DNA from: an uncultured Bacteroidota bacterium
Lineage (GTDB): Bacteria; Bacteroidota; Bacteroidia; Chitinophagales; Chitinophagaceae
DNA: 64,000 bases
Assembly: GCA_903819975.1 (NCBI GenBank)
Contig: CAIJFI010000004.1
Coordinates: forward strand, 124,001-188,000
Direction: 5' to 3'
Shown: piece by piece, positions 43,389 to 52,195 of the stretch
How positions within the stretch are numbered: position 1 is the stretch's first letter
Layout of the letters: every line of letters begins with the position of its first letter
Translations under genes and position numbers: made by a program
The notes under the pieces: generated by a model
The model's input: the letters and a program-made list of their open reading frames with translations, nothing else
What the model was told of the DNA's origin: nothing
The model's database searches: none

Positions 43389-44711
43389 ATGGCCAATAAA
43401 AAATTAGGATTTAATACTGCTTATTCGGTTGTTGTAGCAAACATGATTGGTGTTGGTGTTTTTACTTCATTAGGTTTTCAGCTGGTTGATTTACATAGTT
43501 ATATTTCCATTTTAGCATTGTGGTTATTTGGTGGTTTTTTGGCATTGAATGGTTCTTTATGTTATGCCGAACTAAGTGCTACGTATCCAAAGTCGGGCGG
43601 AGAATATAATTTTATCAGACAAGCTTTTGGAGATGAGGTTGGGTTTTTATCTGGATGGACTTCTTCCATTGTAGGATTTGCTGCACCCATTGCTGCTTCA
43701 GCTCATGCATTTTCAAAATATTTTTTAGACGTCACGCATTTTAATATCAATCCGCTTTATGTTTCTATACTTATAATTTTAATTATCTCAATCGTTAATT
43801 GCATTAGTCTGGCGTATAGTTCTAAGTTTCAAGTATTAACCACTTTTGCTAAAATAGCCTTACTGGGCTTGCTTATTGTGGGAGGTTTATATGTTGTATT
43901 TTATGCGAAGCCTCATGCAATTGGAACAAGCTTTCTAGTTGTTGGTGATTATAAAAGAGAATTAATTTCACCAGCTTTTTGGGTGAGTTTAATTTATGTC
44001 TCTTACGCTTATTCTGGATGGAACGCCTCTTCTTATATTATTGAAGATATTGAAAATCCAAAAAAAGTAGTACCACAGTCAATTATGTTTGGAGTGATTT
44101 CGGTGATTATAGTTTATACACTTTTAAATTTTGTATTTATTTTATCTAGCAATCCAACAAGCTTGGTGGGTAGAGAAGATTTTGTTTTTAATGTTGCCAA
44201 TAATTTATTTTCTATAAACGGTGCTTTGTTAATTTCGGCACTAATTGCCTTCTTTTTAATTTCAACGATAAGTGCACTTATATTAATTGGTCCTCGAGTA
44301 ATTCAAACTATTTCATTGGACTATCCTTTTTTTACATTCCTTGTAAAGAATAATAATAATGGAACGCCTTACCGATCTATATTAACACAGGCATTTATTT
44401 CTATTGTTATTTTAGTAACAAGTAGTTTTGATTTTATCATGTCTACAATGGGGTTAATTCTTAGCTTCTTCTCCACCCTTGCTGTGGTTGGTTTAATGGT
44501 GCTAAGACATAAGCATCCTAATATTGAACGTCCCATTAAAACACCTTTATATCCACTACCGGCTATATTGTTTATTGGGTTTAATGTTTGGATCATGTAT
44601 TATGTAGTAACTATAAAACCTACGCAGGGTATTTATAGCTTTATCTTTTTACTAGTTGGAACAATGCTTTATTATATCGCGAAATTCAACAACAAAAGAA
44701 AAACAGAATAA
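43389..44711 (+). CDS. APC superfamily amino-acid permease
   Basis: A 440-residue, 12-helix transporter. The first helix has the APC substrate-binding break (NMIGVGVFTSLGF) and the family segment NGSLCYAELSATYPKSGGEYNFIRQAFG follows. SGWNASSYIIEDIENPKKVVPQSI is the typical helix 6-7 region. It most resembles the LAT/amino-acid exchanger and cationic amino-acid groups. It begins 53 bases after the Fic-fold gene on the same strand. The transported amino acid is unknown. Confidence 0.9.
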   Translation: MANKKLGFNTAYSVVVANMIGVGVFTSLGFQLVDLHSYISILALWLFGGFLALNGSLCYAELSATYPKSGGEYNFIRQAFGDEVGFLSGWTSSIVGFAAPIAASAHAFSKYFLDVTHFNINPLYVSILIILIISIVNCISLAYSSKFQVLTTFAKIALLGLLIVGGLYVVFYAKPHAIGTSFLVVGDYKRELISPAFWVSLIYVSYAYSGWNASSYIIEDIENPKKVVPQSIMFGVISVIIVYTLLNFVFILSSNPTSLVGREDFVFNVANNLFSINGALLISALIAFFLISTISALILIGPRVIQTISLDYPFFTFLVKNNNNGTPYRSILTQAFISIVILVTSSFDFIMSTMGLILSFFSTLAVVGLMVLRHKHPNIERPIKTPLYPLPAILFIGFNVWIMYYVVTIKPTQGIYSFIFLLVGTMLYYIAKFNNKRKTE

Positions 44712-44757
44712 AACTTTACCTAAAAATGTTTCTCTAACCTAAGCTCAAATAATCGCC

Positions 44758-45867
44758 ATGAAAAAATACACGCTCGCATTAGCTATGTTGATAATAACTA
44801 ATGTTTACGCACAGCAAAAGATCAAATTTTTTTCGACCAATGCCGATACGACTCAGTTTACTTTAACCAAGGAAGGTGCTTCACATTTAGCTTCACTTCC
44901 TATGAAGTGTATTTTACAAGAGTATCCTAATAAAATAAATCACACTGCCATTTCAGATAGTGATCAGGTAATTACACCAATCCAACAACACCCAAGCTTT
45001 TATGGGTGTTTTGATTGGCATAGTAGTGTGCATGGTCATTGGATGCTTGTTAGATTATTAAAACAATTTCCAGACTTAAAAGAACAAACTGCCATTAGGA
45101 AAGTATTGAACACAACACTAACAGCAAAAAATATTCAAATAGAAACAGATTACTTTAAAACTCCCTTAAACAGAAGCTTTGAGCGTACTTATGGTTGGGC
45201 CTGGGTTTTAAAATTACAACAAGAGTTATTAGACTATAACGACCCGGATGCAAAACAATGGAGAGCGGCTTTACAACCATTGTGTGATACGATTATTAAA
45301 ATATGGAATGTATATCTTCCAAAACAAACCTATGCGAATCGTTCTGGAATGCATGGTAATACTGCGTTTGGTTTAACATTTGCATTAGACTATGCGCGCG
45401 CAACGCGCAATTTAAAATTTGAAAATGCAATCATTGCTTCAGCTAAACAATTGTTTTTGAATGATAAAAACGCACCAACAATTTGGGAGCCAGATGGTGC
45501 TGACTTCTTTTCTCCTTCTTTAATGGAGGCCGACTTAATGAGAAAAATATTAGATAAGAAAAGTTTTACAAGCTGGTTTAACAACTGGCTTTCTAATAAA
45601 GCATTGCAACATTTAACCGAGTTGCCACATGTATCTGATAGAAGCGATTTACAAATTGTACATTTAGATGGTTTATGTTTTAGTCGTAGCTGGTGTATGT
45701 CAGGAATTGCACAAGAGCTTCCTAAGACCGATCCACGTCGCAAATTATTATTGGCATCCTCGGTGAAACACTTAAACCAAAGTCTATCTACTGTAGCTTC
45801 GGGCGAGTATGGAGGCGAACATTGGCTTGCTAGTTTTGCCGTTTATGCAATTAATGGCGGAAAATAA
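44758..45867 (+). CDS. DUF2891 family secreted protein
   Basis: A 369-residue exported protein (signal MKKYTLALAMLIITNVYAQ). The DUF2891 hallmarks are HPSFYGCFDWHSSVHGHWML (95-100 region), RTYGWAWVLKLQQEL, ANRSGMHGNTAFGLTFALDYA, WEPDGADFFSPSLMEADLM and GEYGGEHWLASFAVYA, all in the right order. The fold is an alpha/alpha toroid similar to glycoside hydrolases, but no activity is established. Length fits the family, so it is intact. Confidence 0.9.
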   Translation: MKKYTLALAMLIITNVYAQQKIKFFSTNADTTQFTLTKEGASHLASLPMKCILQEYPNKINHTAISDSDQVITPIQQHPSFYGCFDWHSSVHGHWMLVRLLKQFPDLKEQTAIRKVLNTTLTAKNIQIETDYFKTPLNRSFERTYGWAWVLKLQQELLDYNDPDAKQWRAALQPLCDTIIKIWNVYLPKQTYANRSGMHGNTAFGLTFALDYARATRNLKFENAIIASAKQLFLNDKNAPTIWEPDGADFFSPSLMEADLMRKILDKKSFTSWFNNWLSNKALQHLTELPHVSDRSDLQIVHLDGLCFSRSWCMSGIAQELPKTDPRRKLLLASSVKHLNQSLSTVASGEYGGEHWLASFAVYAINGGK

Positions 45868-45927
45868 TCGCAACCAGTTTAAGATGATATTCAATCTATT
45901 CTTAAATTTAGTAAACATTAAACTGCC

Positions 45928-46590
45928 ATGTCCTCAACCCCCCAAACGAGTTCCTTAGGTTTAAATACCTTCAAGGGCAGTTGGTTGCCTATACACACAA
46001 AGCATTTGCTAAACCGAACCCTGTTTGGAGCAAAGGCCGGGGACATTGCCTATTTTAATGCGAAGGGTTTAATCTCAAGTGTGGACGAGCTCTTAAATGT
46101 GCCTAATATATTACCCGCTCCGCCTTTAAATGATTACAATACAAGCACTTTTGTTGATCCTAATGTTGCGTTAGGAAATACCTGGGTAAATGATATTTCA
46201 AATGATGGCAGCATTAATAGCTATCGTCGTAATAGTTATAAAAAATGGTTGCTTAGCGTTTGGGTAGGTCAAGATAAAAACATTAGAGAAAAATTAACCC
46301 TGTTTTGGAGCAATCATTTTGGAACAGAAGCGGACACTGTTGCTTATGGTTCTATGATTTACAATCATCATCAAATTTTAAGAACCAACTGTGTTGGAAA
46401 TTTTAAACAAATGGTTCGCGCGGTTACTACCGACCCGGGAATGCTTAGGTATTAAAATGGATATTTAAATACAAAAACAGCGCCAGATGAAAATTATGGA
46501 AGAGAACTACAAGAATTATTTACGGTTGGAAAAGAGGGTGGTGCAAAATTTAGAAAAGACTTATGTAAAAGCCATTATAAAAATGTAAAA
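45928..46590 (+). pseudogene. Decayed DUF1800 family gene (nonsense codon, frameshift, C-terminal loss)
   Basis: The first 175 codons (45928-46455) match DUF1800: NRTLFGAKAGDIAYF, ENxW-type WVNDISNDG, KWLLSVWVGQDKNIREKLTLFWSNHF and the DPGML end. At 46453-46455 an in-frame TAA stands where the family has Leu (DPAML-Y-L-NGYLN), and the same frame then continues with NGYLNTKTAPDENYGRELQELFTVGKEGGAKFRKD, the canonical next block. After that a one-base shift gives YVKAIIK, like the next conserved DVKA block, and then homology ends. The remaining roughly 250-300 residues of a full-length DUF1800 protein are missing, and no DUF1501 partner follows. This is a genuine gene remnant, not a sequencing artefact by itself. 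Confidence 0.85.
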
Positions 46591-46614
46591 GCCCCGCAAT
46601 TGCTTGCAGGGCTT
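46589..46614 (-). terminator. Terminator after the DUF6526 gene
   Basis: Arms AAGCCCCGCAA and TTGCAGGGCTT pair with one C/A mismatch around a TTGC loop; on the minus strand a TTTACATTTTT tract follows. It also marks the right edge of the DUF1800 remnant. Confidence 0.75.
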
Positions 46615-46640
46615 CTTAGTAAAAATTTATAGTTGGTTTA

Positions 46641-47069
46641 TTAAACTCTATACCAATCTGCTTTCCAATTTTGGATTGCTAATTTAATTTCTTTAGAGGG
46701 TAAATTTTCTTTTACTGCTTTATCAACTAATGCAACAAATTCTGCATCTGATGCAAATCTTAATGCGACTACCTGCAATACAGAAAGTTCTTTTGGCAAT
46801 AATTTATTAGTTAAGGTATAGTATCTTAAATTTTCTTCGGCATAAATAGCACGGTCCTGTGCTTTTAATGGGAAGGTTCTAATATAAATCCAAAGTATAA
46901 CCAAAATGACACTTACCAAAACCAATAATGATGCTAAATATTTATTGTCGGGCGTTGAGTGAATTAAATAATTAATGGACCCACCTAATAATGCTAGTAT
47001 AGATAGCATACCCAGATAGTGAAATCCAGGAACCAATTGCGCATGGTTTTTATAATTTTGTTCTTTCAT
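46641..47069 (-). CDS. DUF6526 family membrane protein
   Basis: A 142-residue protein with two adjacent transmembrane helices (about 15-33 and 45-62) and a soluble C-terminal helical part (KAQDRAIYAEENLRYYTLTNKLLP; LAIQNWKADWYRV). This pattern fits DUF6526, a Bacteroidota family of unknown function. It lies 60 bases downstream of the serine hydrolase gene on the same strand and has a terminator after it. Confidence 0.75.
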   Translation of the reverse strand: MKEQNYKNHAQLVPGFHYLGMLSILALLGGSINYLIHSTPDNKYLASLLVLVSVILVILWIYIRTFPLKAQDRAIYAEENLRYYTLTNKLLPKELSVLQVVALRFASDAEFVALVDKAVKENLPSKEIKLAIQNWKADWYRV

Positions 47070-47129
47070 AATTGATGTTTTATTTTAAAGGTTGAAAGTT
47101 ACTCCAAATTAATAATCTAATTCAATAAA

Positions 47130-48701
47130 CTATTTTACTCTTTTTAAATCTAGGTCTTGAAAATCAAAACTAAAATCTGTTAAAGGAGAAATTGCTTTCA
47201 TTGTAATGCCCGATGGTTTTCCGTCCATATCAGTTGTAAACATTACATATGCATCGGCGTCCATAGTTCTATCGTTCCATCTTACGATGAGTGTATTGCC
47301 CTTAAATGGGAATAATTCTCCTTTTAATTTAGGAGAACGCTTGCTGGTAAGCCAAGCCTTTCCGCCAGTTGTGCCAATCTCAATGTCTCCAAACCAAGTG
47401 TCTTTGTAGGTACCTATATAAGGAGCTATATTAAATCCTCCTGCCGCTTTTGCTTGTTCTGATTTAATGTTTTGTTCCACCTCGTCATTAATCTTTTTTG
47501 CCTCTGCTTCCCCCTTTTCAACTCTGTCGTGCATGATTTTCACCCAATCAAATCCGGCAATACCTAAGTAACTATCTTTAATTGTATAACTTATAGCGTT
47601 AAATGCAGCTCCCGATTGTTGGTTGGTAAAGACAATAATACCCAAATTTAACTCAGGGAACATCACAACCTGTGTAACTATACCCGCTAAACCGCCAGTA
47701 TGTGTCACTTGCTTATAACCTTTTACATCGCTTAAAAACCAACCTAATCCATATGCAGCAAAATGGGTGTTATAAGGAGCAACCGCTCTTGCGCCAATAA
47801 TGGTTTGCGCCGACCATGTTTCTTCATGCACCTCATCGCTAAAAATTTTCTGTTTTAAACTATCACCATATTTTCCATGATTCATTTGTGCAATCACCCA
47901 CTTGCTCCAATCGGTAACATTGCTCCAAATACCTCCAGCCGCATTTGCAGATTCACTCCAGTCAATATCCAGCACTTGTAATTTTCCATCAACAGGTGCA
48001 TGTGGTCTAATTGCATTACTTCTGTCTTTTAGTCGATATAATGAAGCTGCAGTTGATTTCATGTTCAATGGTTGCATTATGCGTTGTTCTACAAAATCTT
48101 CCCAGCTTTTTCCACTTGCTCTTGCTACAACTTCTCCTGCAACAATGTATAAGTTGTTATCATAATCGTATTTAGTTCTAAAAGCAGAAACTGGTTTTAA
48201 GAATCTTAAATTATGAATGATATCTTTTTTTGTAAAATCACTTCCATCGGGAAACATCATTAAATCACCCGCACCCAATCCCAATCCGCTACGATGTGTT
48301 AATAAATCGCGTATTGTAAATGCTTCGGTAACATAAGGGTCGTACATTTTAAATTCAGGAATATAATCTGTAACCTTATCGTCCCATTTAATTTTACCTT
48401 CGTCAACAAGCATTCCCAAAGCCGCTGCTGTCATAGCTTTGCTATTAGAGGCTACACCAAACAAAGTGTTTTCATCTACTTTTTTACCAGTGTTAATATT
48501 AGCAACACCATAACCTTTTGCGTGAATCAATTTCCCGTCCTTCACTACTCCAACAGCAATACCAGGGACATTAAATGTCTTTAATACTAAGTTGGTTAAA
48601 GAATCAATTTGTTTGCTAGTAATTGCTTGAGCGTTTACATTTTGCACAAATGCAAATGTCAAAAAAGCAAAAACGGTTGTAAATAATAAAGTACGTTTCA
48701 T
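47130..48701 (-). CDS. Secreted serine hydrolase, class C beta-lactamase family with C-terminal DUF3471
   Basis: A 523-residue exported enzyme (signal ending NAQA about residue 25). The SxxK motif is SNSK at 85-88, the YxN motif is Tyr180-Asp-Asn182 and HTGG near 333 replaces KTG, as in the D-aminopeptidase/esterase-type members. The last 100 residues (FNIAPYIGTYKDTWFGDIEIG) form the beta-barrel DUF3471 domain. Family members hydrolyse peptides, esters or cell-wall amides; beta-lactam resistance should not be assumed. It lies between the L,D-transpeptidase and DUF6526 genes. Confidence 0.9.
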   Translation of the reverse strand: MKRTLLFTTVFAFLTFAFVQNVNAQAITSKQIDSLTNLVLKTFNVPGIAVGVVKDGKLIHAKGYGVANINTGKKVDENTLFGVASNSKAMTAAALGMLVDEGKIKWDDKVTDYIPEFKMYDPYVTEAFTIRDLLTHRSGLGLGAGDLMMFPDGSDFTKKDIIHNLRFLKPVSAFRTKYDYDNNLYIVAGEVVARASGKSWEDFVEQRIMQPLNMKSTAASLYRLKDRSNAIRPHAPVDGKLQVLDIDWSESANAAGGIWSNVTDWSKWVIAQMNHGKYGDSLKQKIFSDEVHEETWSAQTIIGARAVAPYNTHFAAYGLGWFLSDVKGYKQVTHTGGLAGIVTQVVMFPELNLGIIVFTNQQSGAAFNAISYTIKDSYLGIAGFDWVKIMHDRVEKGEAEAKKINDEVEQNIKSEQAKAAGGFNIAPYIGTYKDTWFGDIEIGTTGGKAWLTSKRSPKLKGELFPFKGNTLIVRWNDRTMDADAYVMFTTDMDGKPSGITMKAISPLTDFSFDFQDLDLKRVK

Positions 48702-48727
48702 ATGTTTAAATTTTCATTTTTTAATTG

Positions 48728-49444
48728 TTAATAATATTCTTCGTCATCTTCCATAATCCAAATTGCCTTTCTTTTATTGGGTTGTAACCAATTTAAATAT
48801 TGCAACATGTCAGACTCTTTAATTGCAACGCAACCTGCTGTGGCAGAATATTTATCATCCGCTACGTGAAAAAATATAGCACTACCGTTTCCTTTTATAA
48901 CAGGGTTGGTATTATATTCAATCACCATGCAGTATTTATAATGAATACTTTTTAGCAACAAATTTTCATATGATTTTGCATTGGTGACGCCGCGAATATG
49001 TTTGTTATAGTCATTGGATGCGGTATCGTCAATCCACTTATCTTCGGGCGTAGATTGCGTAAAAGGTAAATTAGATGGTATCGTAGGCTCGTAGCTAAAC
49101 AATTGTCCTAGGCCAAAAAATCCGGTTGGCGTAAAGCCGTCTCCCTCTCTTTTAAAGTTAGCCATTCTTAAACCACTTCGACCAATGCTTGCTCTAACCG
49201 GTGCTAGCTTTAATTCCCAAAGACCATTTTCTTTTTCAACACCTGCAATTTTTATATCACTATAATGCTCTCTAAAAACCACTAACATTTGATCAACAGA
49301 ATCAAATATTTTTTTGTCTTTGTTTGTTGGATGATTCCAGGATTGCATTAATGACTCAATGTTATAACTACTATCTGGTAAATCCTGTGCATGTGAAACA
49401 ACGCAATTGATTAGAACAAAAAATGTAAATAATAATTTTTTCAA
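48728..49444 (-). CDS. Secreted L,D-transpeptidase-family (YkuD-like) protein
   Basis: A 238-residue exported protein (signal MKKLLFTFFVLINCVVSHAQ; the start codon appears to be TTG). The catalytic segment is FFHVADDKYSATAGCVAI, with His193 and Cys205 corresponding to the HG...SxGC(I/V) motif of L,D-transpeptidases; GRSGLRMANFKREGDGFTPTG is the substrate-strand pattern. It likely makes 3-3 peptidoglycan crosslinks or anchors proteins; a carboxypeptidase role is also possible. It is followed 26 bases later by the serine hydrolase gene. Confidence 0.85.
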   Translation of the reverse strand: MKKLLFTFFVLINCVVSHAQDLPDSSYNIESLMQSWNHPTNKDKKIFDSVDQMLVVFREHYSDIKIAGVEKENGLWELKLAPVRASIGRSGLRMANFKREGDGFTPTGFFGLGQLFSYEPTIPSNLPFTQSTPEDKWIDDTASNDYNKHIRGVTNAKSYENLLLKSIHYKYCMVIEYNTNPVIKGNGSAIFFHVADDKYSATAGCVAIKESDMLQYLNWLQPNKRKAIWIMEDDEEYY

Positions 49445-49687
49445 TGTAATGTGCTTGATTACTTGAAATTAAGAAATAAACTTCTTGTATACTATAAAAT
49501 TTGAGAAAACTTTCTAATACAGGAGATCGACTTTTTCAAAAACTAAACACTAGTTTTAATTTGTTTAGAAACTGATCGTAAATATTGAATAAAATCAAAA
49601 GTATAAATACGGTCTTTTTCATCGCGCTTGAATATTATTTTGAAACACACTTACACAATTCAGTATGAGTGAAAATCAAAATATATA

Positions 49688-50575
49688 ATGAAAAAAATAT
49701 TCATTGCGACACCCCTGTTCTTTCTCATTTGCTTTATGCTTTTATCGGGTTGTACCAAATCGGTTGATTCAACAATATCAACACCAGCTTCGGTATACAC
49801 ACCAGGTGATATTGCAGGAGACCCAGCATTTACGGGACTATATGATGCCTTAAATCATTTTGATCCTCATTATTTACAATTGGTTTACAAGGATCAGAGA
49901 ACAACTACAGAAATAAATACAGGTGCGGCTACGTTGATTAAAAAAATTCAAGAAGATCCAACGAATGTAAGATTGCAACAGGAACTCGCAGATATTTATA
50001 GATTTAAAAACATAGAGGAATTAAAATACTATTCGGATCAGATCGCAATTAACGCTGCAGTTATAAAAAATAAATATTATGCTAAGGATACAAAGTTTAG
50101 TAGTAAGCAAGTGGCAACCTATTTTAAAGCAAGGTCCTTATATGCGAGAAACAGAATGGACTCGGTAATGAATATAGAAAAAATTAAGCCTAGTAGTATG
50201 TATGACGACTATGTGCTTAACCCAGAGCCTCCTGCTTTTGGATTTTTTGGAGAAATGGATTTAGAAGGTATGGATGGCGGAGGAGAATGTACCGATGATT
50301 GTTGTTATCAGTTTCAGGCGTGTAATACTACTGCAAGGTCAAGGTACTTGGAAAATTTTTATTCAACAAAACTAAACACAGTTGCAAGTAGCACAGTTGT
50401 TGGCGGTTCAATAGGTGCAATTTTTTCACCATTAGGGGCAGTAGCTGGATCACTTGTAGGAGTATATTTTGGAAGCTATATTGGAGTGTCAGTAGCAAAT
50501 GAAATTTTTTCGTTAGATAAACAAGCTTGTTTATTATTATATAAATCTTGTCTTTTAAAAAGCACTAATCGCTAA
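49688..50575 (+). CDS. Lipoprotein with glycine-zipper C-terminus, unknown function
   Basis: A 295-residue protein with a lipobox (LLSGC, Cys22). The middle (about 45-180) is helical and charged. The C-terminal quarter is unusual: a Cys-rich loop (CTDDCCYQFQAC), then a glycine-zipper hydrophobic run (VVGGSIGAIFSP, GAVAGSLVGVYFGSYIG) and a final Cys pair (QACLLLYKSC). Glycine-zipper ends of this kind occur in pore-forming or membrane-inserting peptides. It overlaps no other gene; a small membrane protein follows after 9 bases. Function not recognised. Confidence 0.75.
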   Translation: MKKIFIATPLFFLICFMLLSGCTKSVDSTISTPASVYTPGDIAGDPAFTGLYDALNHFDPHYLQLVYKDQRTTTEINTGAATLIKKIQEDPTNVRLQQELADIYRFKNIEELKYYSDQIAINAAVIKNKYYAKDTKFSSKQVATYFKARSLYARNRMDSVMNIEKIKPSSMYDDYVLNPEPPAFGFFGEMDLEGMDGGGECTDDCCYQFQACNTTARSRYLENFYSTKLNTVASSTVVGGSIGAIFSPLGAVAGSLVGVYFGSYIGVSVANEIFSLDKQACLLLYKSCLLKSTNR

Positions 50576-50584
50576 TCAACTATT

Positions 50585-50947
50585 ATGAATAATTTAATTT
50601 TAAAAAACTATAAAGAAAACAAGCTTATTTATATTGGCGTTTTTGCATTTGTTGTCATTAGGATTTGCACACCATATTCTTTGACCGAATTTGACCATAA
50701 TTCTTTGATATATAAATTTAATTTTTTTATTATCGGATTAAATTATTGGTTCATTACAGTATTATTTTTATTAATTGGATATAATACTTTTAAAAAAGGA
50801 GGAAAGCTAAATAGTCTTATTGCATTTGTATTATGCCTTTTAGGGCTATGTTTCTTTATTTTTCCATTTTACATATATTATGAAATCTATAAATTAGACC
50901 AAGCACTTATTATTATTCACAAGAAACTAGAAAGCTTCAAAAAGTAA
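50585..50947 (+). CDS. Small membrane protein paired with the glycine-zipper lipoprotein
   Basis: A 120-residue protein with three hydrophobic segments (about 16-32, 45-65 and 75-100) and a basic C-terminus (HKKLESFKK). Its ATG is 9 bases after the lipoprotein stop, so the two are one operon. No family is recognised; an accessory or immunity-like role is only a guess from the pairing. Confidence 0.68.
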   Translation: MNNLILKNYKENKLIYIGVFAFVVIRICTPYSLTEFDHNSLIYKFNFFIIGLNYWFITVLFLLIGYNTFKKGGKLNSLIAFVLCLLGLCFFIFPFYIYYEIYKLDQALIIIHKKLESFKK

Positions 50948-50978
50948 TCTTTAAACCACTTCATTTAGTATAATCCCA

Positions 50979-51001
50979 GGGGCATCCACATTGGATGCCC
51001 C
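50979..51001 (+). terminator. Terminator after the lipoprotein/membrane-protein operon
   Basis: Perfect arms GGGGCATCC (50979-50987) and GGATGCCCC (50993-51001) followed by TTTTT. Confidence 0.92.
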
Positions 51002-51095
51002 TTTTTATTGGCTCTAATTTATCATTTACGGAATAAGCCTCGTCCTCCATCCTTTAATTAAACCTTCTTGCCTAGTATTTGTTATTTTGCATACT

Positions 51096-52193
51096 ATGAT
51101 AGGCCATCGTTTTGTCAATTTTGTACCGGGAGAAAACTCAAAATCTAAATTTGAGCAAATGCTTGATATTTTCACGCAGCTGCTTAATTATACGAGTGGG
51201 GATGCAAGCGAGGCCCTAGATTGGATGAACCAGCTGGACCGAACCCACAAGTTTACAGACGACAATTATGGCGTGGGTGATTTTATAGAGGACTTAAAGG
51301 AAAACGGCTATTTAAAAGAGAATCCACAGGACGGCCGTTTTGCTATTACAGCTAAAACGGAACAGACCATTCGCCAAAAAAGCTTAGAAGAAATATTCGG
51401 CAAGCTTAAAAAAGCAAAGCAGGGTAATCATAGTACCACTAAAGCGGGTCCTAGTGGAGATATTAATTCTGACACACGTTCTTTTCAATTTGGTGACTTA
51501 ATGGAGCAAATTGATTTTACGGAAAGCATTAAGAATGCACAAATAAACCGAGGTGTTGATTCCTTTTCAATGCACGAAGATGATTTGGTTATTAGAGAGG
51601 CAGATTTTAAAACACAGACTTCTACTGTTTTAATGATTGATATTTCACACTCTATGATTTTGTATGGTGAAGACAGAATTACACCTGCAAAAAAAGTAGC
51701 GATGGCTTTATGTGAATTAATCACAAAAAAATATCCTAAAGACACCATTGATATTGTTGTGTTTGGTAATGATGCATGGCAGGTAGAAATAAAAGATCTT
51801 CCTTACTTACAAGTAGGACCATATCATACTAATACTGTTTCTGGGCTTGAATTAGCCATGGATATATTACGTAAGCGTAAGACTGCCAATAAGCAAATAT
51901 TTATGATTACCGACGGCAAACCTACCTGTTTAAAAATTGGAGGTAAGTATTATAAAAATAGTTTTGGACTAGATCGTAAAGTAGTGAATCGTTGTATTAA
52001 TTTGGCAGGCCAATGTAAAAAATTAAAAATTCCAATTACGACTTTTATGATTGCCTCGGATCCTTATTTACAAAAATTTGTAGAAGAGTTTACGGAGATG
52101 AATAATGGTAAAGCCTACTTTGCTTCACTTGACAATTTAGGTAGTTTTATATTTAATGATTTTGAAAGTGGAAAAAGAAAAACAGTTTATTAA
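51096..52193 (+). CDS. VWA-domain protein partner of MoxR-type ATPase
   Basis: A 365-residue protein. The frame opens at a TTG (51087), but the ATG at 51096 (MIGHRFVNFV) is preferred. The N-terminal half is helical and charged with no known domain. The C-terminal half is a von Willebrand A domain with an intact MIDAS: Asp182-x-Ser184-x-Ser186 (MIDISHSM), a later Thr (HTNTVSGLELA) and Asp (ITDGKPTC). Such proteins partner with the downstream MoxR-like AAA+ ATPase (2 bases after the stop) and act as metal-dependent chaperone or substrate-selecting subunits. Confidence 0.88.
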   Translation: MIGHRFVNFVPGENSKSKFEQMLDIFTQLLNYTSGDASEALDWMNQLDRTHKFTDDNYGVGDFIEDLKENGYLKENPQDGRFAITAKTEQTIRQKSLEEIFGKLKKAKQGNHSTTKAGPSGDINSDTRSFQFGDLMEQIDFTESIKNAQINRGVDSFSMHEDDLVIREADFKTQTSTVLMIDISHSMILYGEDRITPAKKVAMALCELITKKYPKDTIDIVVFGNDAWQVEIKDLPYLQVGPYHTNTVSGLELAMDILRKRKTANKQIFMITDGKPTCLKIGGKYYKNSFGLDRKVVNRCINLAGQCKKLKIPITTFMIASDPYLQKFVEEFTEMNNGKAYFASLDNLGSFIFNDFESGKRKTVY

Positions 52194-52195
52194 TT

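Noticed and set aside
48085..48701. Beta-lactam resistance gene
   Set aside because: The protein has SxxK and HTGG of the esterase/D-aminopeptidase group with a DUF3471 tail; nothing shows a true class C beta-lactamase.
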